From Nymphaea colorata (taxonomy: Eukaryota > Streptophyta > Magnoliopsida > Nymphaeales > Nymphaeaceae): 64,000 nt of DNA. The stretch is taken from the NCBI RefSeq assembly GCF_008831285.2, contig NC_045138.2:3264143-3328142 (forward strand). Direction: 5' to 3'. The notes below the pieces were generated by a model, which worked only from the letters and a program-made list of their open reading frames with translations, did no database searches and had not been told where the DNA came from. The stretch's first letter is position 1. Every line of letters begins with the position of its first letter. Shown here in pieces: positions 25,081-36,800 of this stretch. The position numbers and the translations under genes are program-made.

Positions 25081-25284
25081 GCAAGTATTTTTCTTATAAA
25101 TTTGGGGCTTAGACTCCTAGTTTGGTGGATCTCAATAGGTACTCTTAACACATTCAGTTTCATTTTTTAATAATCAAGATAACTAATCATCTAACCAACT
25201 CCTTAATATCTTTGAATATTTTTCAACAATCTAGAAATATAAATGACTAAATTCTTATAGTGGGTGTTAAAAAGATCAACATCA

Positions 25285-25445
25285 CTTGAAGCAGGGGGCC
25301 CGCACTGGCCCTGGCTCCACTTCAATTTTTTTTTAAAAAAATTATTTGTTTTATATAAAAATTTTGAAAAATGATATTTCAGCATGTCATAATTTAAAAA
25401 CTTTAATTCAGCCCTCATTATGAAAAATTTTTGGCTTCGCCCTTG
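25285..25445 (+). repeat. Dispersed AT-rich repeat, family A copy 2
   Basis: This is the best-matching partner of the reverse complement of 243-435: GGCCCTGGCTCC start, AT-rich middle, shared TTTAAAAACTTTAATTC core, GGCTTCGCCCTT end. Confidence 0.5.
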
Positions 25446-25744
25446 CTTGACTCACATATATATGTGAAGATAGAACTCTAGATAAAAGTATTGAATCCTT
25501 CTTATAATAATTTGGTTGCGGCTTTAAAAGACTACAAACTAAAATAATTATTTACTTAACGAGCCCTGTTATAAGTAATTAGAGTTTTCACACAATTTTC
25601 AATACAATAGGGAGTCACCCCAAGAATAATGTCCACCAAACATTGCCAAAAACATGATCCATGATATTCTTCGAAAGAGAAAAGAACTCTTTTTAGCGTG
25701 TGCAAACATCAACACGATAAAAAAAATGACTACCTTTTAAAGCA

Positions 25745-25930
25745 TCTTCTAACCCAAGGGTGGGCGCCAGTATATATTTTGAACTTTTAAAATTTACGCA
25801 TATAACTTTTTTTGAAAATATTCTCACTCTTTGTAAGAACTTTTGAAAAATATATTGACCCCTTTTATAGTTTATTCTTCGATTGTTCAGCCTCTCCAAG
25901 ATGAAAATTCCAGCTTTGTCCTTGCACTAG
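25745..25930 (+). repeat. Dispersed AT-rich repeat, family A copy 3 (diverged)
   Basis: It has the same general order as 25285-25445: a GGCGCCAGTATATATT start, a TTTTGAAAATATTCTC middle and a CAGCTTTGTCCTTGC end. Divergence is greater than between the other two copies. Confidence 0.35.
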
Positions 25931-26010
25931 GATTTATGTAGTCATTGATTCTATTAGCAGGTATCAACTCCCCGTATAAACCGGGAATTTTTTTATTGAT
26001 GGTGCTTAAC

Positions 26011-26106
26011 TATAGTTTTAGATTTTTGAAGATTTTCAAATTTTTTACATTTTTACATTATAGTTTTAGATTTTTGAAGATTTTCAAAATTTTTACATTT
26101 TTACAT
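26011..26106. repeat. 48-bp tandem duplication
   Basis: Two nearly perfect adjacent copies begin TATAGTTTTAGATTTTTG at 26011 and 26059. Confidence 0.9.
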
Positions 26107-26164
26107 AACTGGAATGATTTTTTTCCTTAAATTTGGGGGCGCCGACAAAGTTTAGTATTAAGTA

Positions 26165-26480
26165 GGGATGAACACGAGTCGAGTCGAACCCGAGTTCAGT
26201 TAACTAGAGCTCGAGCTTGACTAATGAAACATCGAGCTCGACTTGACAATTACGTGTTGAGTTCGAGCTCGACTCGATTAAGGTTTGAGAAACTCGTTTG
26301 AATAGAATTGATATTCATCGTTACTAGTTGAGTTCGAGCTCGACTAGATTAAGGCTGCAAACTCGTTTTAATAAAATTGATATTCATCCTTACGTGTTGA
26401 GCTCCAACTCAACTAAATTAAGGCTCTCAACTCATTTGAATAGGGCTAGACAAATTTCCACTTGATAGTTACATATGTTG
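26165..26480. repeat. GAGCTCGA-type tandem repeat
   Basis: Three degenerate ~80-bp units each carry GTTGAGTTCGAGCTCGACT-like text, then GATTAAGG, then AACTCGTTT and ATTGATATTCATC. This is related to the segment at 1440-1770. Confidence 0.7.
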
Positions 26481-26664
26481 ACCTTAACTCAACTCGATTA
26501 TTTAACCCCTACTGAGTTAACGGTTAGTTACTTTGGAGGGAAGGGTGTTATTGTAACTTACGTTAAAAAAAAAAATTATCCATCGTGAGAGGGAAAAGAA
26601 AGCGTACCATTGTGCTTTGGGGATTTCATTAATTAGAATTAAAGGATTGCTTCAAATCCGTGAC

Positions 26665-26672
26665 TATAAAAG
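26665..26672 (+). promoter_or_regulatory. Probable TATA box of the sucrose-phosphate synthase gene
   Basis: TATAAAAG stands 1.1 kb upstream of the start codon and just before a leader-like, T-rich region. The gap to the ATG would be occupied by 5' leader exons and introns, one of which is recognisable at 27643-27726. Confidence 0.5.
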
Positions 26673-27642
26673 CAAGAGGCTTTCCCCTTCATGGCGCCAC
26701 CCGGCTTCGAACCTCTCTCTCTCCTGCTGCAAATCTGGTTGAACTCGTTAACAAGAAGTTCAGGAGTTCCTCGAAACATCGGCGGGGTCCTTCTTTGAGT
26801 ATAACGGTGGAAGATCTTCGTCTTCTTGCCGATATCCGACGCCCTGTGGCTAGTTTTTCTCTTTTTATTTTTCATCTTGTTTCTGATTTATGTGTTTCTT
26901 CTTGTAGATAATCGCATTTACGGTTTCCGTGGTCGATAGGGAACTGCTTTTTCCATTTCTAGGAAAAATTGAAGTTACTTTCCTTTTCCCGTTATTTTCT
27001 ATTTTGATCGTCTGTGGAGCTAGAGTTTCGCTTAACAGAGGAGACCTAGTGTTTTCTCATTACGTGCAGCTTCATAACAATTTCAACAGGATTTGGAGGT
27101 TTTCTTCTCTCTCTGTGAACGGATATTCGTGTTTATTTCTTTTGCTTGCTTTCTTTCTTATTTTTATTCGTGAATTTAGAAGGAACGATGATTTTTGGCT
27201 TTTTGTAGCGCGTGTTTCGGTTGTTTTTATCGTGTTCCTCCGTTTTGGAGAAGGATTTCAAAATGGAGAATTGTCTATTTTAGTTCCCTTTGCTCCTTGC
27301 AGGTATCCTGGTGCAGGAACCTGTGCTTTCTAACAGCGTCCTCTGATTTTTTATTTAACGATCGATTGAAGGAATTTCGTGTAATCTTTCTTCAACTTTG
27401 TTTTCCCGCGAATTTTCTTCTCTGCTCCCTTCCAGCCCCGAGACGTTCATTTCCATCGAATTGTGTCTGTTTTCTTTCCGAAGGCCTCCGTTCCTCGAAA
27501 GTAAGAATCCGGAGTCCCTAATCTAAGATCTTCTGCTTCTTCTTTACTTCTCTCTCCGCTTCACTGTTCCATTTTCTGGAGTTCTCTGCAATTAGCCGGC
27601 CTCCCTTGAAGTTCTCATTTCGGAGACCATTCGATTCAAAGG

Positions 27643-27726
27643 GTAAGTCTCTGTGTGATCGGGTGGACGCATGTTTCGTTAATGTGAAATTACAGAGGTG
27701 GTGTTTTTGTTCTCCGTTTTGAACAG
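27643..27726 (+). other. Likely 5' leader intron of the sucrose-phosphate synthase gene
   Basis: A strong donor (G|GTAAGT) at 27643 pairs with a pyrimidine-rich acceptor (CGTTTTGAACAG) ending at 27726, making an 84-bp intron 80 bp before the ATG. Confidence 0.55.
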
Positions 27727-27806
27727 GGGAATTGGAAAGGATTTTTCCTTTGGAATTGCCTGTGACCGAGAGGCGGTAGTAGGAGACGGGAAAGGGCAAG
27801 GAAGCT

Positions 27807-30800
27807 ATGGCGGGAAATGAGTGGATTAATGGATACTTGGAGGCGATTTTAGACGCTGGTGGGGCCAAATTGGAGGAAGGTAAAGAAAGGCGGAGCGTGG
27901 AGATGGTGGGGGGAGGGGTCTTTAACCTCACCAAGTACTTCGTGGAGGAAGTCGTTACGGGGTTCGATGAGTCCGACCTCTACAGGACGTGGATAAAGGT
28001 AACCGCTCAAACGCCGCCTCCCTTTTTTCCTTATCGGTTCATTAATTACCAACTTGATTTCTTGGCAACGGACCCTCCGGTAAGTAGCAGTAAGCTTGGC
28101 TTAAGTTGCTAGAGGTAAATTGAGCCAAGGCTGAGTTGGCTTGCTGAAAAAAATCATAAAAAGAAGAAACGGTAACAAAGTGTGAAATAGCTGATGTTCG
28201 ATAAAGACAAAAAAGCATTAAAGATAAGATTTGAACTCCAAACGTAGAGACGATAAAGAAACACCTCTACAAGTTGAGATAGGTCACGGAAAATTAAATT
28301 TGAGAGGCCGCTTTTGGTTGTAATCTCAAAAGGAAGGCTTCATCTCCTAAATATTTTTTATATACCCCTGTTGTATATTGATCTACTTTTATCATCATCT
28401 ATTACCTTAACAGGTGTATTTGAGTTGAATGATACGACAAGAATATCTTTCCTTATTCAAGAAAAGGGGAAAAAGGTTCTTTTTGAACTTAAAATTCACT
28501 CTCAAGGACAATGCGTGAGAAAGTATGAAGTTTAATGTTCAGCAGTGCCGCCAGCATAATAAAAATTTCATGTTTGAGTATGTTTTCTTATATTACTAGA
28601 ATGTAGGCCTCCCGATTAAAGTCTCTTCCTTTCTGAAAAGTGCGACAAAAAATGGTTTTAATATGTGTTAGCAGGAATCATAAAAAAATGTTATGAACAA
28701 ACCTCAATATTTTCACAATATCGTGTTATTACAGTTAAGAGTTTCGTGCTTAGTACTTCTTGTTAGCCTTTACCCAGTATGAGAAATGCAAGTTGCGTTT
28801 TGTGTGGGCCGTTTGCTTCATGTTATCCTGTAATAATAATGCATGAGAGATTAACTTAGCCATACCTCGTCGGACACTTTTCTTAAAGAATCTCTTGCGA
28901 GTTAGGAAACATTTCCCAGAGAATATCTATGAGACAGCAACTTGGCCAATTGGTAATGATGGTTTCATGGTGCTGTTCTCATTCGGTATGGTGGTCGAGC
29001 TTATTCGGTTGTCTGTTAGAAGCATATAGTGATTTAATTCTTGGAGGGCGTCTTGTCATCACGTTTTCCAATATTATGCACTATTTCTTTCACAAGTGTC
29101 TAGTTATTTAGGGTAGGATTGGGGAGTAGACGCATGGAGTTGCTTAGAAGGCCGTTAGGGGATGATCGAGACCCAAACCCAGTTGTTTAGTGTTTTAACT
29201 TTTATGCCAGCCAATAGATGGCCGGGGGCAGCCTTTACGTCCACGCAATTTGCTCTATCTAACCAAGGCCAACCCGTCTACTTGTGCGTTTTTGGTTTTG
29301 ACGACGTCGCTAAATAGAAAAGGAGACTTTGGGTCGATTTCAAAGCAGGGGATCTTGGTTAAGGCCATCTTGAGTTCAGGCTCTGTGGGTCGAACTCCAT
29401 ATATGTACCTCATTTAATTAGAAGCTTTAGGCCAACTAATATAGCCACGTATAAACTTGGTGACAAGAGAGAGGTGAGATTTAACACTATGGATGAGTTC
29501 CCAAGTCGTTACTCAGCCCGTTGTTCGCCGAGATGTAGTGGGTCCCAGTATCCCTGTAACTAGTGGTGTTCAAGGGAGGGTGGTCCCAGTATGTCTGGCC
29601 GCTTATCAAGGCGGACATGCTTAAAGGAAGAAGAGATAATGTTGAAGGTGCCATGGATATTTCTTATTGACAAGAAGCGTGGCAACCAAAATTCTTCAAG
29701 CTTGTGTTTCTGATTTGTAATTGTTTTTGTTTCTTTCAAGCGGTGCTGTCTTTGTCTCCTTCTTTAGTTCACATCACAAATCCGTTGTCCTCTTGCATAA
29801 GTCGAAATTATGGTATGTGTAGGACTTGATGTTGAAAATTTACACCCAAGGTTTCTGTGATTGCTCTCCCAGTCTTGGTTTTCCCGTCAAATTTGCTTAG
29901 AAAAAAGAAATCCACTACCCTCATTGGACCCTGAAAGTGGCTCCTAATTTACCTATCTTCTGTTGAAGGATTGGTTATCTGATCCATATTTTCGTTGTTC
30001 TTTTCTTATTTCAGTGTTTTGTCAGAAGGCATTTGATAATTTCTTTTTTGTTTTTTGCAACCTAAAGCTCAACTGCTGAACTTATGCCATAATTTTTTGA
30101 GAAAGCAAAAGAAAAAAGGCATCGCAATGGAGACGCTTCTTGTGTATTAAACAATTGGTCTCCTTCAAATATAAGGTTGTTGGTCCAATGTTGCCGGATC
30201 ATGGTGTCTTTAGTGTAGAGATACTTTGCAAATTAGGAAAAATAGCACCCTCCATGGTATAGCTCTGTCCAATAAATATGTTGACAGTCTATGTGGAACT
30301 TCACCGCACTAAAGATTGAGTATGTTTGTTCACGAAGAACATCTTATGGACTGAGTTGTTTTCTCATTAACTTTGAGTTAATGGTATTATGTTGCTTATC
30401 TTGAAAATTTGCTTAATTCATATGCGTATAGATTAAACCATATTCCAGAATAAATCGTGCAGTTCGTTCTGTAGAAAAAATAGAAAAACATCGCGATATT
30501 CGGTCGCCACCCATTCGACGTTTACGGATTTCACTTTGCGACTGTTTGGGCATTGTGGCGATGTGGTTTTCCACCCAGACAAGTGTTAGAAACATTGCAT
30601 CCGAACTTTCTTTTTGACTTGGGAAAGTGGCGTATAAGGAAAGGAGTGGTTACATTCTAAGAACTAGTGGATTGTGGAGCCTGCACATCTTTCACATTTA
30701 TGTCAACAGAAGTGGTTATCCGCACGGCCTTTACACCATCCCACCAAGCTAAATACTGCTGATTATGCAGACTTCCTTGTATATGTAAATGTGTCTGATT

Positions 30801-33800
30801 TTGGTATTTGTATGCTGTCGTTTTTCTTAAGGTCACGTTTGATTACCGTGGATCTGAGGTTCGCAGTGAGCTGATCTGAGATCACCGTGTATCTCAGATC
30901 TAAACCACCCCCCTTGTGCGTTAGATACTTAGATCTCAAATTCATGCTTTCATACTATACTGTGGATTTGAGATCTACGTTGAGGGTGGATGCTGAAGTC
31001 CACTGTTTTTTCAGCTATCATATATTTCAGATTTCCTCGAAATTGAGATCTATGAGAAATCAAACACAACCTAAATTTACCACATATATTTCTGGGTGGA
31101 CTTAAATGTACTTATACAAAAAGGACTTGAAAGTAGTCTTAAGTGAAACGTTTTAAAAAATTTCGAGGGTTATAATCCTATGAATTTACTGCCACTTGTT
31201 CTGCTGGCAACTTTATTGGGTGTCATCCGATTTTTCTAGCGTTATAGGCCCATGCATTTATCACTTTCCCTTTTTTTTGTATAAATTGAAGTCGGTTATT
31301 AGATACGCTACATCGAAGTGCATGTATCATCTAAGTTTTTGATTGAGCTGTTACGTCTGATATCCAATCCTAATTTTAGTGCTCAAACTTGAGATCCCAC
31401 GCGTTGAAAGAAACTGAATTGTAACATGTCTTTGATCGACGAACTTAAGAATAGTGTTATATTAAAGGTTTTCAAGTTTTTTTTCTAGAGGCTTGTATAT
31501 ACTCGTGTGGATATTGTCAGTTATTTATACTTTTCAATTGTGAACGAAAGACAAAATACAAAGCGGTTTACTACATACACTAAGCACACTAGTTACTTTG
31601 AGATCTGGGGCAAGGCTAGTGCTGTCGAGGCAGTAATGGTTCCATCTACATTGACGTCATTTATTAACGGGATAAAGTTGAGTGTTTCTTGAAGTGTGCA
31701 AGACATTGGAAGGTTTTTACCTAGAGCATCAAATGATTCAAAATCCACCACAGGAAAATGTATCAGAGGCTGGATTGGAATAGGATACGGTTCATTAAAA
31801 AATGACAATTTTTTTTAGACCAGACCCGACCAATTGTATCCCTAGTGTCACCGTTATGTGATAAAGTAAAATGTGCTCATATTATCAGCTAATTGTCGTT
31901 TTGCTAACGGGGCTAGTGGAACGTGAAACGAATCAACATGATACAATGCGATAGTCAGTAGAAGGGGAAACTAGGTCCACTTACGACTTCACGTAGGATC
32001 GCAATTCGAAAGCATCTCATGGCAAGTTGTGAATCTTGTTGACGCAGGTGATAGCGACAAGGAACTCGCGTGAGCGCAATAACCGGCTTGAGAACATGTG
32101 CTGGCGAATATGGCATCTTGCAAGGAAAAAGAAGCAGGTAAAGTTGTTCCTTTCCTTCCTCTTTTCTCTTCTGTCTCTCTTGCTCATGAAGTGCGTTAAT
32201 ATTCTCGGGCTGCTTTGCCACGTGAAAAAATTGGGGGTCATTTTCTATCCTTAGAATTACTCGGCTGCCTCATGGTGCTCGATATGACGTCTGTGGCGAT
32301 TTGTCCTTGTAAGATTACACGTGAACCTTTTTCTTTCTTCATATCATGGTATTCTTTAAATTTATACTTAATTTATAGGCAATTGATAATTTTTAGTGTA
32401 AACTTATTTTTGTTGCCGTAATTACAGTTAGCAGTTTAAAAGATGTTGTAGACATCAGTTTGGACACTATTATTTTGTGTCATACTGCATTATATATGTA
32501 ACGGTATGTTGTATCTGCCAATTTGGGCTGATGCATTTTGCCGGTACCAGTGAATTTAAATTATTTTTTGTATTAAAAATAAACAAATAAATTTAGTATT
32601 GTTTCATTTATACGTCCCTATCGGTTCATATAGGACGATTTTCCTGATAGAAGTCGCGTATCAGGCAGGATTTGGAAAAGGCCGTTTTAAGCCCCTTCTC
32701 GTGTTCTTTTGTTAATGTAGCTATGTGCAACGATGTTGCAACCTTGGTTTAGAATATACACATGCAAGAATGAAGAACTAATTTGAAATGCATTTTTATT
32801 ATGAAAATGGATGAACAATAGGTAGGTGGTGGAAATGAATATGCCAATTAACGATAATGAGAGGAAAAAAAAAACTTAAGTACTCTTCTGAAGTAGTAGC
32901 TGAAGCCCCGGGCATAATTTGTAAACAGATTGAATGGGATGATTTACGGCGATTGGCGAAGCGCCGACAGCAGAGAGAGCAAGGGCGAAGAGATGCTGCG
33001 GAGGACCTGTCAGAGGATTTGTCGGAAGGGGAGAGAGATGCGTCGGCGCACGGCGACTCGGTGAGGGGTCCGATATCTCGAATTGGATCCGATTTGCAGA
33101 GTTGGACGGATGACGACGAAGGCAAAGGGCTTTACATTGTCCTTATCAGGTCGGTTCATCCTGTTTCTCCATTGCAGTCTAACTCCCGTCTTCTTTTTAG
33201 TTTCTAATGCGAAGAGATCGCACCCGACATTTGAAAGGGATAGCTCCCGTGCCCCCGGGGTCTATTCCTCTTGAGACCTTTGCCGAAGGGGGAGGTGGCT
33301 CCTATGATATTTGAAAGGTCAACCCACTGAGGACCACAATCAAATTTCAAAATTTACCTTAGTAACACAAATTTTGATTGTTCCTTATGAGGCCTGGCCT
33401 GACAAAAGCCGTTGTCTGTTGTTCAAATGCCGAGTCGTGCTTGCCTAGGAACGTCGGCGGGTCAGACGTGTCTGGTTTTCAAATTAATGCTGGATCCATT
33501 TGTTGGATTTGGTAAAGAAGAAAGGTTCCGAATACTAGTGGCACTCAGAGTCTCAGACTCCATATGCATTACTTGACCGAATCTGAAACCGAGTCCCAGA
33601 AGAGCACTGGCAATAGCTGACTTAACTATAAATGTTTGATTCAACGGCGGATATAAGATTGTTTCTGCGGAGAGCTACTATATAATTTCTGAAATTTGTA
33701 TGGGGTTAATTGGAAATTTTTGGAAACCGCTTCTAGTAAAATTTTGTTTTTGGTCAAACTCCGCCACTGCTGATTTATGTCTTCCAGATCTGGAATTGGT

Positions 33801-36800
33801 TTTAAAGGTTGTGGTCTGAACCCGAGTTCGAGCTCAAATGCCATTAAGGGAGATTCGACTCTGTTGGATCTGATAAGTAAAGCGTTTTATTGTTGATATG
33901 CTGATATGTCAATAATCATTCAATGACTTCCTCTTCAGTTGGCAATGACCGACTTGTTCACTTCCACGTGTTCACTCCATAAAAGGAGATGATGAGTAAC
34001 CTTGCCTGGAATCAGCTGCCCCTAGGGAAAAACATCTAATATTGTAACGGTTGTTTCGACATTCAAGTACTCCCGAGTTAAGGGGGTTGAACTTAGGATT
34101 TTTGGTTGAAGATGGATAGCAGTCCAGCATGAGAGGAGCAATTCCGCTTAGCATAATGTGGTTAGAGTCTGCATTATCCTAATTTGCAATGGCCAATTAA
34201 ATGCAAGACTAATGAAATGGTTCTGTTGTCCATTATTGTTTTGGTTTTAGATATTTCAGCTCTTAGTTCCATTAATATAATTATTGTTTCAGAATTGGGT
34301 TGATCGGGTTTGCTGTATGACTAAGAAGAACTTTAAATTTCTTACAGTTTGCATGGATTGGTTCGTGGAGAGAACATGGAGCTGGGCAGGGATTCTGACA
34401 CTGGCGGGCAGGTAATTGGATAAATGGAGGTATGAAAATGGGGTACCAACATGGGGTGCCAAGCTGGGCATCAAAACCGGTCAGACTAGATTTAGATTTA
34501 GATATCAAATTAACCTCATTGGACTTTTAGCAGAAATCAGTTAAGTTCGAGTTTGATTATGTTAATATGGCTTCATTTCATAGGCATTCATTTTGCACTA
34601 GTGCAAATTTGGAAAGTGAATCTTTCATTTTCAGCTAAATGACGGAGACCCACTGCCAGCTGAAAGGCTGAAGCCTCCACCTAACCCCTTATCCTCTTAG
34701 GGATTCATTTGTTCTGCTTGTAGATCAATTATTTTTTAATCCAATTTTGAAAGAGAAAAAAAAATCACTTCAACTATTTGTTTTGCTAGTCCTATTGTTT
34801 GCTGTACAAATTTGGATCCTTGTCCAGATTTATCTCAATCTAATCTGCATTCCACCTGCTTACTATCTTATCACTTGTTCATTCTGCTGTCCAACCTCTT
34901 TGAATGTCAAGAAAACTTTGTTAGTAACCTAGATTTTAATTGACAAAACAAGTCTTTTGAAGCTGGTTTGATACAGAAATCAGATTTGGTACATAATTTT
35001 GCCTCCATCCGAGCGGGTACCGAATGTATTGGACGCACTGCTGTGACTTTTTCTAGCATATAAGTTTAAGGCTGCCCTTTGTTTTTGTTACTCATATAAT
35101 ACTTTTTTTAACTAACTCTGTTGTTTATATTATAAAAAGCAGTTTCACTTATTAAAATGATCAGCAAACCGTGGAAACATCGTGGCTCTTCACGATGGTA
35201 TTGATTTTTGGCGTTTTCATCTTCTTTTTTTAATATTATCCAGTGATAAGAAAAAGTTTACAGAAATGATCGAGCTTATATGAAAAAAACAGTTTGCCTC
35301 TTCTCCAAAGATATTTTATAGAGATTAAAATTTGATGTGATCACATTTGAATTAAGAGCAAATCTTTTTTCTCCAAAAAAGTAAATTGCACGTTGAAGGA
35401 AGATAAAACAGTAAATGGCAAAACATAGAGGGAGAGCAGCAGGAGCAGGATATTGTTTTTTAAGAGAGATTCTCACAAAAAGGTTCCAAGTTATTGGAAT
35501 CAAGGAGAGATTCTCACAAAAAGGTTCCAAGTATTGGAATCAAGGCGAAGCTTTACTCCTACCTTGGTGAGTCAAAAGAGGTGACCTTTTCGATGATCGT
35601 GCAGGTCAAATACGTGGTGGAACTGGCGAGGGCGCTAGCAGCGACCAAGGGAGTCTACCGGGTGGACCTCCTGACCCGACAGATCTCCTCCCCGGACGTC
35701 GACTGGAGCTACGGGGAGCCTACGGAGATGCTCACTCGTCCCACGGACGCCGCCTGGGGTGACGGCGACGGCAGCGGCGCCTACATCATCCGCCTTCCCT
35801 GCGGGCCTCGCGACAAGTACATTCCCAAGGAATCGTTGTGGCCCCACATTCCGGAGTTCGTGGACGCCGCCCTAGCGCACGTCTCCAACATGGCGAGGGC
35901 GCTCGGCGAGCAGCGACAGCGCGGGGGGTCCGGTCACGTGTGGCCCTACGTGATTCACGGTCACTACGCAGACGCCGGCGAGGTGGCTGCCTGGCTCTCC
36001 GGCGCGCTAAACGTGCCCATGGTGCTGACGGGTCACTCGCTTGGGAGGAACAAGTTCGAGCAGTTGCTGAAGCAGGGGAGGCTCTCTAAAGACGATATCA
36101 ACAGCACGTACAGGTAAGGACTGTCAAGAGCTTGAGTTTTAGCCATGTTATTGAGTTCTCCTGACGGTTCCTCATTTTTCAGAAAAAAGGTTCTTTGATG
36201 CAGAAACATTTTGACACTATCCTGACCGGTTTGTTTGCTGATAATCGGCTAACTGATTAACAGTGAACTCAAATTCTTCCAATTGTGTTTGTTTAAGCCC
36301 CTGGAATATCATTTTAACTCAAGGTTGGGAATCGCTATATGCTTTCAAAAAACGTTCATGATTGAAAAAGTATCAGGAAAGCCATGAGGAACAAAATGGA
36401 ATTTCTAGCAAATTGAGGCTATGTTGGTTGTGAATGGGGATGTTTTAAGCTGATTGAATCGTGTTTGCTCAGAAAAAGTCTGTGGTATCTTAGGGAGTCG
36501 TAAATGTATCTCACAAATCCAGAAAGTTATACAATGACTAGGTCCTGTTTGTGCCAGTCATTTTAGTATATATGGTAAAAGTTTCCACTGCTCCAAAAAA
36601 TTCTTTCGGTTGCATACTTGCATGAATAGGCTGTGCAAATGCTTGTCATGGAATACTGTACAGGATAATGAGAAGGATCGAGGCAGAGGAGTATAGCCTA
36701 GACTCCGCAGAGATGGTGGTGACCAGCACGCGCCAGGAGATCGAGGAGCAGTGGGGGCTTTATGATGGGTTCGACGTGAATCTGGAAAGAAAGCTGAGAG

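Larger units (their letters stand above)
20026..26660. other. Repeat-rich spacer upstream of sucrose-phosphate synthase
   Basis: No coding gene is supported. 20026-20290 is GC-rich and is probably the SDR promoter and leader; overlapping open frames on both strands there reflect composition. 20820-21060 and 22440-22600 contain degenerate GGATTCAGAT/GGATATCCGAT-type words like the ends of dispersed plant repeats. Separately listed: (AT)n tracts, SINEs, a MITE and GAGCTCGA repeats. Confidence 0.6.
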
